From the NCBI GenBank assembly GCA_034698045.1, contig JAQGAU010001105.1, forward strand, positions 1 through 21,381: a stretch of DNA of 21,381 nt, read 5' to 3'. The stretch comes from Paramacrobiotus richtersi. Its lineage: Eukaryota; Tardigrada; Eutardigrada; Parachela; Macrobiotidae. Shown here piece by piece: positions 9,716-20,938 of the stretch. The notes under the pieces are model-generated. The model was not told the DNA's origin. It made no database searches and saw only the letters and a list, made by a program, of their open reading frames with translations. Position 1 is the stretch's first letter. Every line of letters begins with the position of its first letter. The position numbers and the translations under genes are program-made.

Positions 9716-10289
9716 CGTTATTTCTATAAATTGTATCTAGTATTTAAAGTTAGTCAAGCTCGAACAATAATTGCCAAGTACAGTATGTGGACTGCGTAAC
9801 ATTACGAAGGAAAGTTGTCAGTATTTTTTAAACCAGAAGTCGTAATAAGAATTCGCTACTACAGTTTCGGCTGTAAGCTTTTACGATATACGTGACGACG
9901 TGCAAATCGTACGTTGTCCTTAATTCAATCTTGCATACGAATATTTTCTGTGCGTATATCGATAATACACCCAGCCACAATGTACGATCAAATCCTGCGA
10001 AAATGGGCGCACACCGGCAAAAGGATTGGACACGGAATGGGAACATCAACCTAGAAATTATACCGGCAAAAAATGATGCAAATCAGGTTTCTGGGGAGCA
10101 TTGTCTATTTTTTTACCGCATCTCGATGTTTATCATTCGGCGGACTAGTGAGAACATATGTTGCCATAAGCATTGGGCGGCTGCAATTCGGTCGCTTGCA
10201 TAATGGCATGAGCTAAATGTATTCCCAATTTTTTCCCGGAATCGTATCATAATAACTTGATTATTAAATATTTTGTATGGTGCAAGGGG

Positions 10290-10327
10290 ATAAAAAATTG
10301 TGCCTACGAAAATCTGATTGGATCAGC
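10290..10327 (+). promoter_or_regulatory. Candidate core promoter of the large secreted-protein gene
   Basis: A TATA-like GATAAAAAA at 10290-10298 is followed about 33 bases later by an initiator-like TCAGCT at 10323. It would give a 5' UTR of about 90 bases before the ATG at 10415. The TATA element is imperfect. Confidence 0.4.
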
Positions 10328-10414
10328 TTTCTCCCATATTGGGATTTCACTGGGAAACTGGAAACTCGAACGCTGCATGGTTGGTTGACATAGAGTTAGC
10401 CGGTGCCCACACAG

Positions 10415-13400
10415 ATGGCGAAGAAGGAGTCTTCGTGGTATACCGTGATTGGGAGTCCAGTCTTATTCTTGTTTCTTCTTTTCATATCCATAAAACCTAG
10501 TGGAGGTGAGAGCACAGTGTTCAGCGGGAAATGCGCGTTAACGCAACTGTGTTTCATGTTTTCCATTAATTCTGGCAAAGTAGTTTTTCGGTCGTAGAAC
10601 AATCTGAAGTTTTTTTCGTATTAATCAAACAGTATAATAACAGCATTTAATCAGCAAAGCGCTATGTACGTGAGTAATATGACAACTACCGAGTTATTCT
10701 TCACAGCCACTAGTAAAATATGAAATTATTATATATTTTGCAATATATATTTTGTAACATATATTGTGTAATATATATTTTGTAATATAATATTTTGCAG
10801 TAATTATTTTTAAGATATTCAAACTCTGAAGATGGGTTTAACACGGATCAGGCGCCACGCATAACAAAAAGAGATAAATAGCGTTTACAGAAGCTTCGCT
10901 AGAACTAGCTTAATTTAGAGCACACCGAACGATAACCAACCAAAACCGTGTAACCGTTAATTTTTGTCTATACCTTCATCTTTGGCAAGAGAATGGATAC
11001 TAGATTGAAATCAGCAGTTGATGTTCGTGCATTTAATTTTGTAACCTTTGAGAGCTGTGTACGCAGAGGTCATACCATTCAATAACAGTATTTTCATTTG
11101 ATCGTGTTTTGGAACTGTTAGTGTTTCGATTTGTTTTAGCTGCCGTACGATGTGCTTCCACGGATAAAACTCCTTATACTGCACCTGCAGGCCCCAACTA
11201 CGCGAACAGTAAGTCGTTGTTTGTCTCATCGTCTATTTATTATATTTCTGATTCTTCGATATTTTTGGAACGCATACTTGCGTTCGCATTTAACCAGTGT
11301 GTTTAATACAAAGGAGGAAGTGAAACAAAGTAAACGCTGCATTATTATAAGACTGACGTCGTCGCCATATTTTGATTTGCTTGCAGTTAGCTGCCGTGAA
11401 TATTTTGTTGATGCAAAAATTAGTTTAACGAGTTAGGTTTTCAAATTTAATCGAAATGGAACGAAGCCGTAAACTTGCAGTATAATAAGTGTCGTACAAA
11501 TGACTTCTTCGTATAAATGAATGAATGTAAAGCAGCATATTCTGGCAAACACGAGCTAGTTCAATACGGCTACACTGATTCTCCGAACAGATACCGTCCA
11601 AAAAGCTCCGCAACCGCAAAAACTGTAAGTTCCTCGTGCCGATTCGCTGTGTTTTCATGTACAAGGTCATTGCCCTTCAACCCGCATTCTAAATTCCAGT
11701 TCGGCCGATTACCCAGCCTACTCGGACGATTCCAGCCCGTATCAGGACCGGCCGACCTACCATAACCGGACGAACCCCTATCGCACCGACAATACCAACT
11801 ATTACAACAACCGGACGAATCCCTATAGAAACGACTATGATGGCAGCTATAACAACCGCTCCATCTACAGAAATGATTATAATGCCAACTATTACAATCG
11901 CTCGAACAACGGCAACTACGAATACGGACGGATGACCAATCGATCATACGACCGCGGTGACCCTTATGACCGTTACTCGGAGGATGATTACAGTCCGCGG
12001 GATGAATACAAACGACCTAATCCGTATTATAATGCCACCGGGGCGGGATACAACCAACGGAATTATGCAGCAACACGAATCAGTCATAATGATACGGGAT
12101 ATAACTGGACGATGGGGTACGATGGGAATGGGATCAATTATCAGCGCAAACCCCGAGAATATGGTCGGGGAAGTTATGATGATTATCGGGATGCGGATCG
12201 GTATCAGGATCGGTATTCAGATAATTATGAAACGGGAAGAATGACCGGCGATCGGTACCGGGATGATGATTACGGAAGGGATAGGGATTCTGATGCGCCG
12301 TACAGGGGTCCGCGGAACACCTCAGGTATCGAAAGTTGATTACTAATGTGTCAACATTGGTGGCCTTTAGTTACATATGTATGCTCGGGGATTGTTGCTC
12401 AAAATAGAAAGGGGAACCAACCAGCTAATCAGTCATTACATATCAGCTTTACTAGGAAGTGCACTCGCTCGTAGCGGGAACTGCAGGCGACCGAAGCGAA
12501 GAACGATTACGCGCACGATTTAATCATTTAATAAATTACTAATGTTTATTATTATTTAATACTTTTCTTAAATAAAATTTTAATATTATTGAAACATATA
12601 ATTTTTAATATTATTTAACATTATTAATAAATATTATTGAATATATATTAAAAATAAATAAGAACAGTAACCGACCGACGGAATGACGGACAGACATAGA
12701 GACCCACTTGAGATGAGTATACGTAGAGGACCTTCGCTTCGCTTCGATCGATTAAACGTCGATTTTTTAGCAATATCCTATCACAGTTACTTTATCTGTC
12801 CACGGAATGAGTGCGAAGTGCTTATCAGCCGAACCCATGTTTCGATTAATGTACGTTCATGTTATGCACAAGATGCTTAACCGACCTTTCCATATACAGG
12901 CCCGTACAATCGCTATGACCGACCTGATGACTACCGCGACCGGGACTACAACAATAACGGCCGCTATGAAAACGGACGAAATCTGAACGATTCGTATTCG
13001 TTGGGACGTCACTCAGGTAGTCGAGATTACGACCGTGATGACCGGGACCGGTATCCGGGGAACGGCGATCGCGACAGGGACTACGATAACAACGGCCGCT
13101 ACGAAAACGGGCGGTACATGAATGACTCCTATTCACTGGGGCGTCACTCAGGGGGTCGAGATACTGATCGGTACGATGACCGGGACCGGTATCCGGGGAA
13201 CGGCGATCGCGACCGGGACTACGATAACAACGGCCGCTATGACAGCGGACGGAATCTGAACTATTCGTATTCACTGGGACGTCACTCGGGTGGTGGAGAT
13301 TATAATCGGTATCCGGGAAACGATGATCCCCGGTCGGAACGAATGCGGGGACCGGAGTATGACCGCTATGGAAAAGTTAATGTTAACGACGGAGTTTACC

Positions 13401-16400
13401 CTAACGGGCTAAATCCTGGGGCTGTGTATGGGAAGCAGCCGGACTCGTATGGCGCGGGATATGATTGTCCTATTCAGACCAAGGAGACCAAGTCGTCCCA
13501 CGCTGATATTCCTACGACGTCGGCTAGTGCTATTGTTTCTCTTCCTACGTATGTACAAATAATACCGTAATAACAGGAACAATCATTTTTAAGAACTTTT
13601 CAACGTTTAACCCTAACCAGAACAACAGAATGGCGGTGCGCCGTATTTGTTAACGATGCGACTGCTTTACATACGACATTCTTATTGGCCAGTAAACGGT
13701 TTTTTTGTGACGGGAAACTTTGCATTGACCTTTTCAGTTTAGTAATGCAACAGGGATGTTTTTCGGTGACTGGTTGTAATACTTCCCCTTACGCGATTAG
13801 AGTAAGGTTTTCAGCTTATATTTTTGCCTTTTAATTTGCTTCAGGGGCGACTATGTTCTGTACTGCTCGCAGCATCCGGCCAAAACCATTCTTGCCTATC
13901 CCCTATTCTGCGGCGGCTATGGGGATGAGGGAATGGGGAAGGAAGCAACGCCGACAATAATTGAGAACACTTGTTTCGATATTCGGGTACAGACCTCCTA
14001 AATAAATATCAATCATCAAAGCATCCAAATAGGTTGATGTATTTGGAAATCTTTTCGCGAATACACAAAACGTTTACAACTTTGCAGTATGTACTAGTAT
14101 ATGCTAATGATTGTTATGACACCTTACGGTTAAAGTTTAAAATGATTTAATTACAAATTAATTTACAATGGTCCAAATAAAGTCGCTGCGATAGCTGCGC
14201 TGATGACGAAATTAACGTAACGCGAGTTATCAATGGATAAAAATGGATATACTGTAAACCTGATTGTATTTAGGTAGTGGACGATCTCAACAACCTGGAA
14301 AAACCTAATCACCTTATCATTACTTTGACCAAAGGGGGACATTCGGCTGCATATCAAGTGGACTACTCATCCAGTACTTTGAAGCTTCTGCCTTGTCTTC
14401 ACGTTTTTGAGTACAAGTATTTGGCTGACTTTGAGGTACGCTACGCACGTCATACGGTTGAGAAACATTTATGTACGAATGTGTAACCCATTCGAACTCA
14501 ATAAAAACAGGTGAATACAATAATAAATTTCATCAACAACGACCATTAGAAATGCTAATTTATTTTGATTAGGAATTTTGTTTTCGGCCAAAAAATGCCA
14601 ATGTGTTTATCGGTTGGTTTTACGCGGTGTTAAGCTATGCAGTAATTTCGCTAGGTCACCTTTCTGCACTTTTTTCATTCGTGACGAAATTCTTATTCTA
14701 GTTGTCCGACAGGTTGTATTTTGTAATTGCGGTGGCATTGCCACTATAAGACTATCTTTGTAACATAACATAAGCCATAAAAAATGCACAGAATTCACCC
14801 TGTGACCTTTGCAGTCCGTGCCCTTGGGCCAAGCAGGCACTCTCCTGGCCTTCGCCAATAACAATGTCGAGCAGGGCGCAGCCTATCACGAGACCGTCCA
14901 GCCCTTGTACATCGCCAAAGACGGCAAGATCGCCATCTGCGGATTCGCCGACATCCAGAACGCCGTGGATGTGACCGCATGGAAAAAAACCACCGATTCC
15001 ATTATCCTTGTCTATTCTCAACGTCGGGGTAACACGCGGAGAACACTGCTGCAGCTAATGGAAATCCGTTTCAAAGAGGGCTACTGCGATGTGCGACCAT
15101 ACAAACACCAGAAAACTATTGGAGCGGCGGTGTACGAAGGGCAGAGGAATACACGGTGCGCGTATGAACCGTTTACGATTGACCAGTGTCTGTGTGGTAA
15201 GTGCGATGACTTACACTTACTTGTATAAATTACTGGTTATTGTTTACATGATATAAGTAGAAGGATGTTTTGGCAGGTGTGGAAGATCTGCAAGTTCTAC
15301 GGGCGCCTCACTACCACAAAACTGTCCATCTGGGTGTGGCGGTTTCCAACAATATCAAGTTTGAAAACGAGATTGGTTGCCCAATTGAGGAACGTCTACA
15401 GCCAGACAATCAGTTCGACAAATCTTTCTGTTGCTGCCCACTGGCCACTCAAAGGTCCTTCATCATTGAGTATTCGCAGCAGTCGCGAACTTTTGACTTT
15501 CTATCAGAGGATGATAATGCATTCCAGACACTGTATGCTGGACCAGAATCGGTAACTATGGACATATTAATATAAAAAAATTCTGTTTCAAAGAGGAGTG
15601 ACCGGAAAAGTCGCTTAAGCGCGTATACATAGCTGCTACTTTTTTACGCAGTTTGGTTTAAATTCAAGGAGACTACATAAAGCTAAACTGCCGAATGGAT
15701 TGGCAGAATGTTCCAGTTAAACGAATTAAAATATGGCATAACGTAATGATACAATTAAAAGAATACCGATCTGATTAGGACTTATAAGGAAACTTCTAAC
15801 CTAATGTAAAACCAAGTTGTATTTATTTTTACTGTTTAATACGTCAAAACATCATACGATGTCATACTTTGCAGCTGGTTTATGGTTCTGTACGAAGATA
15901 GGTTCTAATTTATTGCAGGACGCATAGTGTTTGTGGTATCGAAGATGATGTTGTGCATTTTGTAGGCTACCGAAATCTCTCAACTACAAACCGAAAAATG
16001 CTGCCCAGTTTTCCAAACCATCAGTCCAGTAGGCGAAACATCCTTGTACACACTGGAGCAAAACCGTAATGGCGGCTGGCAAGTGTACCAGTTTATTAAT
16101 CATGGACTGCCGTCGTTTGCCGAGAGTTCTTCTTTTGGATACTGTGATGACAACGATGTCATCGTCAGCTACACTCTTCACAGCTTCCAGTCAGGTAAGC
16201 CTTTTAAACCGGCACAAGTCTGAAGTCGTTTCTCAACAGTGTGTCAATTTTTGCAGACAATACAATTTATCATATACGCTGCAACCACGACGGAAAGTAT
16301 AACAACGATTTTTACAAGGAACGCGGCAGTTATGGCATCGCGCGCCCGGGATACATTGCGTAAGCACTTAGCATCAAAATATCAACAAGACTCACAAGTA

Positions 16401-17688
16401 TTAGTCACTAATATTGTCTAATAAGCAGTTTTTGTTAGCATTATGCGTGTGGTACGCTGCTGATCAGAAATTAATAGTATTGCGAGTATAAGAAAAACCT
16501 GAAACATTCGCGAAGAATTTCGTATAAATACATATAACTATTGGCGCAAGCATCCTTTTCGTTCGGTTTCGATTACGAGAGAATTATGCGCGGTCTTTAA
16601 CTAATACCCGCATTGCTGTATGTATATGGGATAACAGAATATTTTTTTAGTTTTTCTTTGAAGTGAAACAGCTGATTTGTATCGCACGATTCGCTAATCG
16701 CAGTGCTTTCGCACATCAGTCGGTTAGCACAGACGAGAAAATTTTTTATAGCATTTCTGGGTGATACCACTGTATGTTACGAGGTCATGCAACAAATGGT
16801 TTTTACGAATTCCATATTTAATGACGCTTAGAGCCCCGCACGCACCACGAACCTCGGCTCGACTCGTGAGCGCTGTTTCATTCATGCCGTTTGCAAACAT
16901 GCATATATGGACTGCTTTAGTGATTTTTAATAGTAATTCGGTATTGAATCTTTGCCCCTTTCTGCAGGCCTGCGCCATACACCGCCCCAGCAGTGCAGTA
17001 CACACCCCCCTACAACGCCAGCACCTACAGATCCCCAAGCCCTTACACACCTTCCGCCTACCCCACCCCGAATTACGTAGCCCCGACACCGTACGCCGCC
17101 CCGTACGCACCGGCCGCCCTCACTTCCAGCACCTACTACTCCAGCTCCGCCTACACCGCCCCATCCCCACCCACGTATAGCAACTCCCCCTACACGTATC
17201 CCTCCAGTTACGCTCCCGCCGTACCGGCCAAATATTACACCAACGCCAGCAGCACATATAACCGCACCAATATCGTCGCCAACGGCACCAGCTATAACGC
17301 CTCATACCCGGCGGCCGCTCGGCCCAAGGTGTACGACGCCCGGACCAACTACAGTAATCCGCGCCCCATTAACGTTTACATCAATATGTCCGATAAGAAT
17401 TCACTTTTTCCCGGTTTAGCCAATAATGGGATACCCACGGGAACGTATCGGCATGGATTTGGCAATGATCTCTACAATGGAGGATATGGGAATTATTCCC
17501 TATCCAAGATGACGTACGGCGGGCCGCAGTTGTATGGAGGGGGATATCAGACGCCCGTGTATAATGTCTACCAACCGGCACCGTTAAGTATGGATTTGTC
17601 GCAGTATGCGACCGGTCACCAGGGGATACGGTTTACGAATTCTACGCGGGGAGGATACTTTCCGCCGTCGCAGTTGAATGGTGGATGA
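10415..17688 (+). CDS. Large secreted tyrosine-rich, N-glycosylated repeat protein, 12 exons, about 1160 aa
   Basis: Exons: 10415-10505, 11140-11208, 11591-11624, 11700-12325, 12900-13548, 13845-13986, 14274-14435, 14815-15196, 15277-15551, 15966-16194, 16257-16359, 16968-17688. All introns are GT-AG, phases match at every junction, and the 3483 coding bases divide by three. Residues 1-30 are a signal peptide with core PVLFLFLLFISI. Residues of about 66-475 are rich in Tyr, Asn, Asp, Arg and Gly, with at least eight N-glycosylation sequons (NRT, NRS, NAT, NDT, NWT) and a 45-residue tandem repeat. Residues of about 475-920 form a more ordered region with about 20 cysteines (VLYCSQHP, FCGGYG, GYCDVRPY, SFCCCPL, KCCPVFQ). 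I recognise no family there. The last 240 residues are rich in Tyr, Pro, Ala, Ser and Thr (PYTAPAVQYTPPYNASTY), then Gly/Tyr. The architecture suggests an extracellular matrix, cuticle, eggshell or adhesive protein, by inference. The 34-base third exon is the least certain part. Confidence 0.85.
10728..10799. repeat. 14-base AT-rich tandem repeat in intron 1 of the large gene
   Basis: Five imperfect copies of a unit near AATATATATTTTGT lie side by side. Copies begin near 10728, 10742, 10756, 10770 and 10784. It is noncoding and intronic. Confidence 0.8.
11591..11624 (+). other. 34-base microexon of the large secreted-protein gene
   Basis: The acceptor CTGATTCTCCGAACAG at 11575-11590 contains a branch-like CTGAT. 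The donor is a perfect gtaagt at 11625. The exon enters in phase 1 and leaves in phase 2, encoding TVQKAPQPQK plus split codons. It is the only reading found that joins exon 2 (phase 1 exit) to the strong acceptor at 11699 (phase 2 entry) without a stop. The downstream paralogue has a 22-base exon with the same phases. Confidence 0.65.
12525..12665. repeat. AT-rich low-complexity tract in intron 4 of the large gene
   Basis: Almost pure A/T, built of repeated TTAATATTATT and ATTATTTAA motifs with some inverted symmetry. There is no coding potential. It is wholly intronic. Confidence 0.75.
12944..13330 (+). repeat. Coding tandem repeat, 45-46 residues, nearly three copies
   Basis: Units begin at 12944, 13079 and 13217, so the periods are 135 and 138 bases, in frame. 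Each encodes a block starting DYNNNGRYENGR or DYDNNGRY, then NDSYSLGRHSG, then a charged DRDDRDRYPGNGDRDR part. The third copy is shortened and more diverged at its end. All copies are in exon 5. High nucleotide identity between units suggests recent or ongoing unit exchange. Confidence 0.95.
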
Positions 17689-19504
17689 TGAGCGAGCGTT
17701 GGAATACATTTTGATGCTCTGTTTTAATTGTATCTCTTTATAGATTGTGGTGGTTACAATAGTATCTATCAGCGATATGCTCTTAAAATATCAAGTGAGA
17801 CTTTTGATATGTGTTAATTTTATTCTGACATGGTACCTGCGTAATTTTTGGCAGAAAACAAAATAATGATGAAGTGAAAGCAGACTTTGTGACAGTCCGT
17901 TCTTTACAGGTATCTTTTATGATAATTTCAACCCCTGCTGCATTTTGTACAGTTAATCTTATAAATTTGTTCGAAGATGCTATAATTTTTTTAATTTTAC
18001 ATTATCGGGTTTTTGGGCACCATAGCCAGCAACATTATCAAATTTTCTCAAGCTTTGCGCAATACAGTTGGGATATGCCAGTTCGGAGCGATTTACAACG
18101 CCTTCATCGAAGGTGATGGTCTAATCATCTTCCTGTCCGGGAAACTCTTCAAAGGTCGGATAGCTATTTTCTAGAGATCAGTGTCAGAATTTACTATAGG
18201 TATATACGCAAGTTCAGAATCGTCAGAATATCCGGCTGCCATATTATGAGAATCTGATACCCTAGCACGGCACACGTTCGCGTACAATGTATAATCGGTG
18301 AAAACTTTCTACTTGGTAACGAGGGTCACGGCGAAATTTTTCGGACGGTGGTCAAAATGTGCTACAAGCTCAAGCGACAATGAATTATATTATTGAGAAT
18401 TCTTAAATGGATGCCTTTTAGAAACGCATCAGGCGTGTCTTGATTTGATCAACTGCGAATGGGATATGACTATAGAAAACAGTGTTGTGGAAAAGATTGT
18501 CTGTAAAGCAAGCGAGGGTGTTAGGAAGTAGGGGGTAGGAGGTACTGTAGGACATAGGGGGTGCTTAGATTCCTGTCCGTATACTGTATGTATGTGTTTT
18601 GTGCATACGGAACACTGGCTTCGTGCAGGCTCTATACGGTTATATATTCTTTTCAAGCGAGCAAAAAATTTGCTCTTACGCACACGTAAGCATTTTTGAC
18701 CCAGAGTTACGACCAGATAGTTCTACATTCTACGTGTATGTATGTTTGTAAAATATGCAGTATTAAGGCATAAGGTCATCGGTAACGGTGAAAATATTAA
18801 AAACAAATGTGACTGGCAAAAATATAGGTCTGATCCGCTTATAATTACATGGGAAAGCATTGAACAAAACCGAAAATTTCAAAAAATAAAATAATATAAA
18901 TGTGAAAAATTCAGAAATATCATTGCGGACATTTTATCCTGACACCTGTCGGCCGATATCTGCATCGCACATATATCACGCAGAGCTGCGCACAAAAATT
19001 CCACAAACGGTGAAGTTATACGCACGCCTGTTAGAAGTGGGATAAAAGTCACAACGAATTCGAAGCAACCACCAAAGTATCAAAAAATTTCTAAAAAAAT
19101 TCACCGGCCGTACGCATGTGAACTGCACATGAAATGGACATTGCCATTTCGATAAAAAATCATTATACGTCTAACCTTGAATGGGTACACAAGCAGGAAA
19201 TATAATCAGATTTGGAAAAAAATCAACCAAAGCGGATTACGAGCACATGCATATCGGTCAATACCGAAATAAGGCTTTGACCGATATTTGACCTGTTGCT
19301 GTGAAGAACTGCATTGCGAAATTATACTTTGATCGATCCTCCGAGCACGGCAAATGTAAACAGGACAAATGCTATCATGGTGGCACAATTATAATTCAGG
19401 TTACAACTTAACCCGCTTCCGGCTTTTGATGTGCCGGAGGAACCCAGAAACCCATTTGGCTTTGATGGATTTGCGGTCAACATGAGCTAGATTAACGTTC
19501 CACC
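17689..19504. other. Intergenic or 3' UTR of the large gene, with uncertain coding fragments
   Basis: No AATAAA follows the large gene closely, so its 3' end is not defined. A 59-codon open stretch at 17995-18174 is described separately. From 18180 to 19500 neither strand shows anything beyond short frames without supporting signals. Confidence 0.5.
17995..18174 (+). pseudogene. Protein-like open fragment, possible terminal exon or gene remnant
   Basis: Fifty-nine open codons end in TAG. They encode a hydrophobic, protein-like sequence including GFLGTIASNIIKFSQALRNT, then VGICQFGAIYNAFIEGDG and LIIFLSGKLFKGRIAIF. Composition and alternating hydrophobic stretches suggest a membrane protein. 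I cannot name the family. Upstream, acceptor/donor-bounded open stretches at 17744-17794 and 17855-17909 could be partner exons, but their phases do not join cleanly to this fragment. It could be a remnant of a decayed gene, part of a real one, or chance. Confidence 0.22.
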
Positions 19505-20938
19505 ATGTTTTCCAGTTATAAACTTCATCTGAAATACATGTGGCCTATTTTATTTTTTTTACACTGTTTATGGCATTTTTATCCAGGTAAGCATGTTATG
19601 AGAAGTCGGCATTCATATTCATCAATATAACCAGGAAGTATAAAGTCCGTCGATTGTTTTGTAACGTTTATACTCTTGGAATACCAAAGTCTGATAAATT
19701 ATCGATATAGCAAAAATCAATTATTTTGTAAACGTTTGCTTAATTTGAACATCTATATACTTTAACAGCAGTGGGAGCTGCAGGATTGTCCAAAGATTCA
19801 TTAATATTCTATATCTACGTATATTTGAATGCCTGATCAATAATTATTCACAAAATACTTCGCTTGTAGTCCATGGCTTGAACTTGGAGAAAGATCCCGA
19901 CCCTGTGATAACCAAGCTGAATCGGCATTTGCGCTCACACTTTTCTGACGGTATGTTCTCAAATTCTCAAATGTAGCTAATTATCGCATATCTTCGGCTT
20001 TTTTTTTGACCGTGTGGATTTTTGAATAATTTTTCACGTAATAAAATAAACAATATTTTGCACTGTTTCAGATCCGCATTTTCCGGCTCACAAGTAAGCA
20101 TATACGGATGAAGCTGAACTTTAAAAAGCTAAATCGTGTGATAGGGGCAGATGATAGATTAAATCTCGAGCAGTCATGAAGAGCGAACAATCGATGTTAG
20201 GCAATGAATATTATTAATTATCCGTACAGACAGACACATGTCAGAGGATTTAACAAAGAGCAGAATAATAAACATAATAAAAAAAACATTAAGAAAATTA
20301 TGCGTATTGAACACTGAAAAAATGCACCTGATGCTGGTTAGCCAGTTGACCAACTGCAATGCAAAAGCTTTGCATAGACTGCCGGTTCTGCTTATCTAGT
20401 TAAGGGTTTCATAAAACATTCTTAAGTGGACTGCGTTAACTGAAACTGATGTTGTCAATCCAGCCTGTATGCGAACAATCCCGAAAGCCAGCGCTTCCCG
20501 CGACAGGCCGACGCGGAACCCTTCCTCGAGACGGGCGACGACCAGCTACAAAGCCCACCACCCGGCCCCGACTTGACCGCTGCCAACCGGCACAGCGCCC
20601 GCTTATCATTCAACGATACGGAAGGCGATTACGACGAAGTGGATGCTAATCAGCCAGCTCGCGGATATCAATCACCGTCTCCGGACGGATCGAGTGTTAC
20701 AGAAAATGGTCAGGAAGGTGTCGCTCGTGGGGACCGCGGACTAGAAGGAAAAAGAAACGAAAGCTATGTGGATGGTGGTCGTCAAGATGGGGAGTATGCA
20801 CGTCTACAGAGTGAGAATTCTCGTGTGCAGCGGGGAGATGACTACGGACGGATGAATGAAGGTTATAGTCGGCAGAATCGGAGTTTGCATGGGTATCGCG
20901 GTGGGGAAAGAAATTCTAATGAATACTCTTACAGGTAA
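19505..20938 (+). CDS. Secreted hydrophilic Tyr-containing protein, 219 aa if it ends here; may continue past the window
   Basis: Exons are 19505-19586, 19870-19950, 20072-20093 (22 bases) and 20464-20934 or to the in-frame TAA at 20936-20938. Phases 1, 1 and 2 match at every junction. The start ATG has a good context (ttccaccATG). A second in-frame ATG lies at 19538. The leader has a basic start (SSYKLHLKY) and a hydrophobic core (MWPILFFLHCLWHF), a signal peptide. The mature part is polar and probably disordered, with Gln/Pro/Glu-rich, Asp/Glu-rich (FNDTEGDYDEVD) and Arg/Gly/Tyr-rich segments (RGDDYGRMNEGYSRQNRSLH). Exon order, phases and the YGRM motif match the 5' half of the 10.4-kb gene, so I read it as a paralogue. 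The last exon ends in TACAG|gtaatt, a good donor. The TAA may therefore be intronic and the gene may run on. Confidence 0.72.

Larger units (their letters stand above)
8300..10285. other. Gap with no secure gene
   Basis: Apart from the microsatellite at 9672-9715 and two weak exon candidates (minus strand 8654-8749, plus strand 9383-9480), neither strand shows convincing coding, RNA or mobile-element sequence. A 103-codon frame at 9892-10203 looks like chance. Confidence 0.5.

Noticed and set aside
9892-10203. 103-codon plus-strand frame in the central gap
   Set aside because: It has no signal peptide, domain, repeat or splice support, and composition looks random.
11533-11624. Longer version of the third exon of the large gene, using the AAGCAG acceptors at 11532 or 11535
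   Set aside because: It reads open (YSGKHELVQYGYTDSPNRY) but leaves in phase 0, while the strong acceptor at 11699 needs phase 2. The acceptors have no pyrimidine tract. The 34-base version fits both phases and the paralogue.
11702-11938. Thr/Ile/Pro-rich frame across the Tyr-rich exon 4
   Set aside because: It is the shifted reading of a repetitive NRTNPYR-type sequence and stops within the exon. The Tyr-rich frame runs through the exon and joins both neighbours in phase.
12846-13274. 142-codon minus-strand frame with Arg/Ser/His/Gly repeats
   Set aside because: This is the antisense shadow of the coding tandem repeat in exon 5. Its repetitiveness comes from the sense strand.
16724-17110. 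128-codon minus-strand frame
   Set aside because: It mostly mirrors the Tyr/Pro-rich last exon of the large gene and has no independent signals.
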